Assembly (NCBI GenBank): GCA_934364985.1
Contig: CAKRMU010000001.1
Location: 186,001-250,000, forward strand
DNA length: 64,000 nucleotides
DNA from: an uncultured Porphyromonas sp.
Lineage (GTDB): Bacteria > Bacteroidota > Bacteroidia > Bacteroidales > Porphyromonadaceae
Direction: 5' to 3'
Shown piece by piece: positions 59,375-64,000 of this stretch. Each line of letters opens with the position of its first letter. Positions within the stretch are counted from its first letter, which is position 1. Below the pieces are notes generated by a model. It saw nothing but the letters and a program-made list of their open reading frames with translations. It was not told the DNA's origin and searched no databases. The position numbers and the translations under genes are program-made.

Positions 59375-60274
59375 TCATACCCTCCATTTCCTTGCCACCA
59401 CCTTAGCTAAGAGGCTCATCGCAAAAATAAGCAGCAAAAGGAGTAGTGACGAAGCCCATACCATATCGGCTAAGTTAGGATCATTATAAAACTCCCATAT
59501 AAGTAAGCTAATAGCACTCATCGGCTCAGTGAGCTCCCAATGCACATACGTTGCACCTAAAGCGGTAACCAAGAGTGGAGCAGTTTCGCCCATAACACGA
59601 GAGACAGCGAGGAGTATACCTGTAAAAATACTACCAAAAGCACCGGGCAAGATCACCTTAAACATCACTGAAGTATACGAACCGCCAAGGGCTAAACCGG
59701 CTTCCTTCAGCGATGGTGGTAGCATCAGCAAGCCCTCCTCAGTACTTCGTATTATCATAGGTATCATCATCAACCCCAAAGCTATACCTCCTGCCAAAGC
59801 ACTAAATCGATGCATCGCTTGCACCACAAGCATATACACAACTATTCCCCATACGATACTCGGTACCCCTTGTAGGATGTCCGTCAATGTTCGTACGACA
59901 CTTGCCCACTTTGACCCTTTATTATCGGCTAAATAAATACCAGCAAGTAGCCCTAATGGTATTGAAATAATCATGGCAATGAAAAGCATTACTATCGTCC
60001 CTGTAATGCCATTAAGGATACCACCCGGTATCACATCCGCCGATTGCCTTGCAAACATAGCCTCCATTGATGTAGGGACTACTTCGGTAAATAAGCTAAG
60101 ATTAAACTGTCTCGCACCCTTGATAATGAGATTGATCAGAATGGACAACAAGGGTACTGCTGTTAAGAAACTAAACACAATTACAGCAATACCAACCGCT
60201 TTGCTTATGGCACTTCTTTGAGAGCGATTACCCTCTCGCTTCGCTATCTCGTCAATACTAATGGTTCCGTTCAT
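59375..60274 (-). CDS. pstA: Phosphate ABC transporter permease PstA
   Basis: 299 residues with about six membrane helices. The EAA-type cytoplasmic loop (PPSLKEAGLALGGSYTSVMFKVILPGA) contacts PstB. PDVIPGGILNGITGTIVML and DILQGVPSIVWGIVVYM are family signatures. Directly follows pstC by 1 base. Confidence 0.95.
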   Translation of the reverse strand: MNGTISIDEIAKREGNRSQRSAISKAVGIAVIVFSFLTAVPLLSILINLIIKGARQFNLSLFTEVVPTSMEAMFARQSADVIPGGILNGITGTIVMLFIAMIISIPLGLLAGIYLADNKGSKWASVVRTLTDILQGVPSIVWGIVVYMLVVQAMHRFSALAGGIALGLMMIPMIIRSTEEGLLMLPPSLKEAGLALGGSYTSVMFKVILPGAFGSIFTGILLAVSRVMGETAPLLVTALGATYVHWELTEPMSAISLLIWEFYNDPNLADMVWASSLLLLLLIFAMSLLAKVVARKWRV

Positions 60275-60275
60275 C

Positions 60276-61148
60276 TCACATGCTTTGTACTCGTTTAACG
60301 ATTCCTTTTGCCAATAAATTGATAACCGCCGTGATGAGAAATAGGATAAGACCTATCAAGAATAGCGAACTCAGCTTGAGGCCAGATGCCTCACCGAACT
60401 GATTGGCAATGACACTCGCCATCGTATTGCCCGTATCACTTAACCCCAAAGGCACATTATTTGTATTGCCAATCAGCATTGTCACTGCCATAGTTTCGCC
60501 TAATGCCCTACCAAAAGCTAAAATATAAGCCGCAAAGATACCACTCCCAGCTACCGGCACACTGACCCTTTGGATCACTTCGAGGCGAGTAGCACCTAAG
60601 CTATAAGCCCCCTCTTTGAGATCGCTCGGTACCATACCAATAAATTCGGAACTCAGAGATGAGGCATACGGAATAATCATTATCGCTAAAACAATAGCCG
60701 CTAATAGCACTCCGAAACCTTGGGCATTAACCCCCAAGGATACAAGTATCGGACGAATTGTATAGAAGCCCCACAACCCATAGACTATCGAAGGAATACC
60801 AGCTAATAAGTCAACAATGGCACCCACGACTACCGAAATCTTTTTCCCTCTAAAATACTCTCCAGTGAATAGTGCAACCGACAACGAGAATGGAATACAG
60901 AATAATAACGCAAGGACAGATGTGAGAAGCGTACCGGTAATAAAGGGCAATGCACCAAAACTGTTTCGCATATCGGACCACTCCGAAGAGGTGATAAAGC
61001 TGGATAACCCATACTGCTTAATGGCAGGCATACTCTCGCTACAAAGGGCATACAATATGCCACTCGCCACCAATACAACTAAGACTGTAGCTACCGAAAG
61101 TAAAATATTAAACAGCTTATCTTTCATATTAGACCTATCAAAATTCAA
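60276..61148 (-). CDS. pstC: Phosphate ABC transporter permease PstC
   Basis: 290 residues, about six membrane helices. Signatures: FGALPFITGTLLTSVLAL, LLAGIPSIVYGLWGF and loop PSDLKEGAYSLGATRLEVIQRVSVP. Partner of PstA in the phosphate channel. Lies 98 bases after pstS; the gap may allow a stem-loop or weak promoter, not clearly seen. Confidence 0.95.
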   Translation of the reverse strand: MNFDRSNMKDKLFNILLSVATVLVVLVASGILYALCSESMPAIKQYGLSSFITSSEWSDMRNSFGALPFITGTLLTSVLALLFCIPFSLSVALFTGEYFRGKKISVVVGAIVDLLAGIPSIVYGLWGFYTIRPILVSLGVNAQGFGVLLAAIVLAIMIIPYASSLSSEFIGMVPSDLKEGAYSLGATRLEVIQRVSVPVAGSGIFAAYILAFGRALGETMAVTMLIGNTNNVPLGLSDTGNTMASVIANQFGEASGLKLSSLFLIGLILFLITAVINLLAKGIVKRVQSM

Positions 61149-61246
61149 AATAAAGATGACTTTAAGAGGGTACCAACGATTAATGATTGTACACCTCCTA
61201 TTACCAATTATCTGGCATCATCACGTAAAAAATAGGAAAATGAAAG

Positions 61247-62308
61247 TTACTGGATCTGTATATCCTTGACCAATTGTCCCTCGTATGTCATACTATTAAT
61301 AACGGCTTCGGCTTTAGCTCGAGTAGATACTGGCAACGGCGAGAAGTGAGTTTTACTTGCACTCTCAGCCCCCTTATCACCTACGATATATAGGAGAAAA
61401 TCCTGAAGGGCTTTCGCCTGCTCCTTCGTGCGATTATTATATGACTGCTCCTTATATACGATAATCCAAGTAAACGTACTTATGGGATAAGCAGAAGGCT
61501 TAGTAGAGTTTGAGATTACCATTCTTGTGTCACTCGGCATATCAGATGTGTCTCCACTTACAGAGATACTTTCCATATTCGCCGATACAAAGTTGCCAGC
61601 TGCGTTTTGCATCTTCGCGGAAGGAATGCTAAGTGCTAAGGCATATTCCGAACCCAAATACCCAATAGCACCAGCCGTCTCAGATATCACTCCGGCGACC
61701 CCAGGATTACCCTTAGCGGCAATCCCTACCTGAAAATCTACCGACTTACCTGCACCTAAACGGGCATTCCATATAGAGTCTACGTCACTCATAAAGCCTG
61801 AAAAAACCGCAGTAGTACCGCTACCTTCGCTCCTATATACTGGCGTTATCGCTTGATCTGGGAGCGATATTTTTGGATTGATTTTGGCAATCTCAGGGTC
61901 GTTCCAATTGGTTATCTCCCCGATGTATATCATAGTCACCAAAGCCGGAGTTAGCTTTAGATCTTTAACGTTAGGTAAATTGTAGCCCATAACTATGCCA
62001 CCTATACAGGTAGGAATATGCAATACGTTGCCTGGCATACCTGCCATTTCTTTATCACTAAGAAATACATCCGTGCCACCAAAATCCACCGTTAGGTCTT
62101 TAAGATTGCGGATACCAGCACCGCTTCCTGTGGCTCCATAGCTTACCCTAATCCCTTGATCCTCTCCATACTGTTTGGTAACATCGTTATAAAAAGGAGC
62201 TGGAAATGTAGCTCCCGCCCCACTCAATGAGACATTGCTCTTTCCGCCACAAGAACACAACAAAGCCATTACTACAAAAGCACAAATAGATAATTTCATT
62301 AGTTTCAT
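61247..62308 (-). CDS. pstS: Phosphate-binding lipoprotein PstS
   Basis: 353 residues from the ATG at 62308 (MKLMKLSICAFV); a TTG 6 bases upstream and an ATG 9 bases downstream are alternatives. Lipobox LCSC (Cys20). Phosphate-binding loops: SGAGATFPAPFYND, TGSGAGIRNL, DFGGTDVFLS and YRSEGSGTT. Anchored in the periplasm, it delivers phosphate to PstCA. First gene of the operon, directly behind the Pho-box-like repeats. Confidence 0.95.
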   Translation of the reverse strand: MKLMKLSICAFVVMALLCSCGGKSNVSLSGAGATFPAPFYNDVTKQYGEDQGIRVSYGATGSGAGIRNLKDLTVDFGGTDVFLSDKEMAGMPGNVLHIPTCIGGIVMGYNLPNVKDLKLTPALVTMIYIGEITNWNDPEIAKINPKISLPDQAITPVYRSEGSGTTAVFSGFMSDVDSIWNARLGAGKSVDFQVGIAAKGNPGVAGVISETAGAIGYLGSEYALALSIPSAKMQNAAGNFVSANMESISVSGDTSDMPSDTRMVISNSTKPSAYPISTFTWIIVYKEQSYNNRTKEQAKALQDFLLYIVGDKGAESASKTHFSPLPVSTRAKAEAVINSMTYEGQLVKDIQIQ

Positions 62309-62394
62309 ACTCAAATATCTTATTCAGTACATAACGTACAGACAACTGCCTCGAGTATAACGAGACTGCATCTGACCGCTCATTAACTTTGTAG

Positions 62395-62420
62395 CAAAGG
62401 TAAAAAATCAGATTATCAAT
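62395..62420 (-). promoter_or_regulatory. pstS: Promoter of pstS
   Basis: Minus strand TACCTTTG (62395-62402) with ATTG (62417-62420) about 14 bases upstream. The weak, close -33 element fits an activated promoter. Leader of about 80 bases. Confidence 0.65.
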
Positions 62421-62451
62421 ATTGTTTCGATTGGGTTACAATGCTGTTACA
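62408..62451 (-). promoter_or_regulatory. Pho-box-like 11-bp direct repeats
   Basis: On the minus strand three contiguous 11-mers, TGTAACAGCAT (62441-62451), TGTAACCCAAT (62430-62440) and CGAAACAATAT (62419-62429), with a weak fourth, TGATAATCTGA (62408-62418). The 11-bp period with a conserved 7-base head is the geometry of PhoB-type sites. The array overlaps the cls stop and reaches the -33 region of pstS. Confidence 0.55.
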
Positions 62452-63922
62452 TTATCGGGGAGAATAGCCGAAAGAAAGATTGGCAAAACCGCAATGAGAG
62501 CTTGCGTTTGCACCATCGAGAGAGGCTAAGCTCCTGACATCTCTGAGAAATATTATCTCTGATAGAGGTTTCTAAAACCCGAGTAAATCTTTCATCATAA
62601 ACGATAGAGGTGATCTCAAAATTGTGCTCCAGACTCCTGAAATCCATATTTGCCGAACCTATATATGCCACTTCTCCATCGATCGTCAATAGCTTTGTGT
62701 GGCTAAATTGTCCCGAACTATGGTAAATCCTAACCCCTGCCTCAAGTAGCTCTTCATAAAAAGACTGAGCGGCATACTTAACCGCAAATGTATCATTGTC
62801 TTTTGGTATCACGAGCGTAACATTAATACCACTTAGAGCGGCTCCAATGAGAGCTTTATTAAGGCATTCAGTAGGTAAAAAATAAGGTGTTTCTATATAT
62901 ATATGGTCTTTTGCTTCGTATATTGAGCGACTCCATGCCTGTAAAAGCGTCCTAAATCTACTCGTAGGACCACTTGTAAAAGTCTGCACATAGACATTGG
63001 ATACCTTCGGAGCCCTTTTGTACGCTTCGCTATTATTGGGAGTGGGAGGAGGCATACTTAAAGTGGGATCCATAAAATAATGATCCGAAAGGATTATCTT
63101 ACTCGCCACAGACCAGTCCGAAATAAATGCAGATTGTAGCCCATTGACAGCCCATCCAGTTACCCGAAAATGGGCATCCCTCCACGGCTCCCGAGATTTA
63201 CTCCCTATGGTATAATGATCCCCAATATTCATACCTCCCAAATAACCAATATTTCTATCAATCACCACAATTTTGCGATGATTACGATAGTTGATATCAC
63301 TCCTAAGTGAGGGGAAATATACTTTAAGAAAAAGCCGAACATCCACACCGTGCCGGGCAAGTCGAGTAAAATAGGAGGACTTGGTCATAAAACTACCCAC
63401 GTAATCGCAGATTAAACGCACCTTGACTCCCTCTTCTGATTTTCTAATTAACGCTTCGGCTAAAGCACCTCCCGTAGTATCATCAAGTATCCGATAATAC
63501 TCAATGTGTATGGATTCTTTCGCATTATTGATGTCCTCTAGCAGCGACTCCATCTTGTCTTTTCCCTGGGTAAAAATGGCGATCTCCTCAGAGGGCAACA
63601 GTTTACTCAGTGTCTCCTCATGCACCATATCCATAAGGAGCTTATTCTTAAAAGCTACTGAAGCGTTTGGATATTCGTCATAAGGCAAAGGCGGAGTTTC
63701 GCTTAGATTAAAACGCGATGATGTGTGCTTATTGATTTTTTTAACCTGTCTCTTATCACGTCCGAAAAGAATATACAAGACAATTCCTAACCCTGGCAAA
63801 AGCACCAGGACTAAGATCCAACCTAAAGCCTTGTGTGGATTCCTATTCTCTAATAGGATAACACAGATCAAACCAATCACTATGATAATCAATATTATAG
63901 TGAAGATAAGTTTTAAGCTCAT
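62447..63922 (-). CDS. cls: Cardiolipin synthase
   Basis: 491 residues. Two N-terminal membrane helices (about 4-24 and 34-53), then two phospholipase D domains with HKD motifs: HRKIVVIDRNIGYLGG (about 215) and HTKLLTIDGEVAYIGSANMD (about 405). Condenses two phosphatidylglycerol molecules to cardiolipin. No terminator between it and pstS; its stop lies inside the pstS control region. Confidence 0.94.
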   Translation of the reverse strand: MSLKLIFTIILIIIVIGLICVILLENRNPHKALGWILVLVLLPGLGIVLYILFGRDKRQVKKINKHTSSRFNLSETPPLPYDEYPNASVAFKNKLLMDMVHEETLSKLLPSEEIAIFTQGKDKMESLLEDINNAKESIHIEYYRILDDTTGGALAEALIRKSEEGVKVRLICDYVGSFMTKSSYFTRLARHGVDVRLFLKVYFPSLRSDINYRNHRKIVVIDRNIGYLGGMNIGDHYTIGSKSREPWRDAHFRVTGWAVNGLQSAFISDWSVASKIILSDHYFMDPTLSMPPPTPNNSEAYKRAPKVSNVYVQTFTSGPTSRFRTLLQAWSRSIYEAKDHIYIETPYFLPTECLNKALIGAALSGINVTLVIPKDNDTFAVKYAAQSFYEELLEAGVRIYHSSGQFSHTKLLTIDGEVAYIGSANMDFRSLEHNFEITSIVYDERFTRVLETSIRDNISQRCQELSLSRWCKRKLSLRFCQSFFRLFSPIM

Positions 63923-63948
63923 ACCTTGTATATCATCTAAGCATTAGC

Positions 63949-63956
63949 AAACTTAC
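63949..63956 (-). promoter_or_regulatory. cls: Putative -7 element of cls
   Basis: TAAGTTTG on the minus strand, 27 bases before the cls ATG. The -33 element (TTAGTC) is weak. Confidence 0.45.
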
Positions 63957-64000
63957 AAAAATCGCCCGACTAACTCTATTTAACGCAAGTTACTATATTT

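Overview
The window is chromosomal DNA of a Bacteroidales bacterium, most like Porphyromonas. The reasons are Bacteroidetes-type promoters (a -7 element of the form TAnnTTTG, with no strong need for Shine-Dalgarno sites), a C10-family (streptopain-like) cysteine protease lipoprotein, Big_2 and LRR surface lipoproteins, NfnAB, a Bacteroidetes ribosomal cluster rpmB-rpmG-DUF4295, and a YbdG-type mechanosensitive channel. I cannot name the species. I see no insertion sequence, integrase, prophage, CRISPR array or obvious foreign island.

Layout. 1-650: start of enolase (cut by the window edge) and an initiator tRNA-fMet. 0.9-8.0 kb: a minus-strand operon of four lipoproteins (C10 protease, four-domain Big_2 protein, two paralogous LRR proteins), probably a surface or secreted module. 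8.6-14.2 kb (plus): rpsO, tRNA-Glu(CTC), rpsT, tRNA-Glu(TTC), a bifunctional Rel/SpoT enzyme, rpe and comEC. 14.2-17.9 kb (minus): serB, a Dabb protein, yraN and gltX. 18.4-24.5 kb (minus): gyrB, an unusual class I amidotransferase / M19 dipeptidase fusion, then nfnA-nfnB. 25.1-27.3 kb (plus): an unknown protein translationally coupled to a mechanosensitive channel. 27.4-33.0 kb (minus): ftsA-ftsZ-yqeY and pnp. 33.5-45.2 kb (minus): an AraC-type regulator, a LysM/periplasmic-binding-fold protein with an outer-membrane barrel, and a long run from a 1013-residue TPR protein through an outer-membrane barrel and an e(P4)-type phosphatase to cobD-cbiB. 45.6-53.2 kb (plus): a sigma-54-activator-like regulator with a degenerate GAFTGA loop, lptE, a TPR-like protein, secG, rpmB, rpmG, DUF4295, ygiQ and htrA. 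53.5-63.9 kb (minus): lpdA, a complete phosphate module (pstSCAB, phoU, response regulator, histidine kinase) and a cardiolipin synthase.

The strongest unexplained signal is a family of degenerate 23-bp tandem repeats. Eight clusters of exactly 4 or 5 units (35 units in all) sit in gene-free DNA every 4-13 kb, all in the same strand orientation whatever the direction of neighbouring genes. Each unit has a near-palindromic core (ATACCnGGTAT), and neighbouring units can pair across their junction into small stem-loops with 6-base loops. One cluster lies inside the pst operon. A second regulatory signal is a run of 11-bp direct repeats just upstream of the pstS promoter that looks like a Bacteroidales Pho box.
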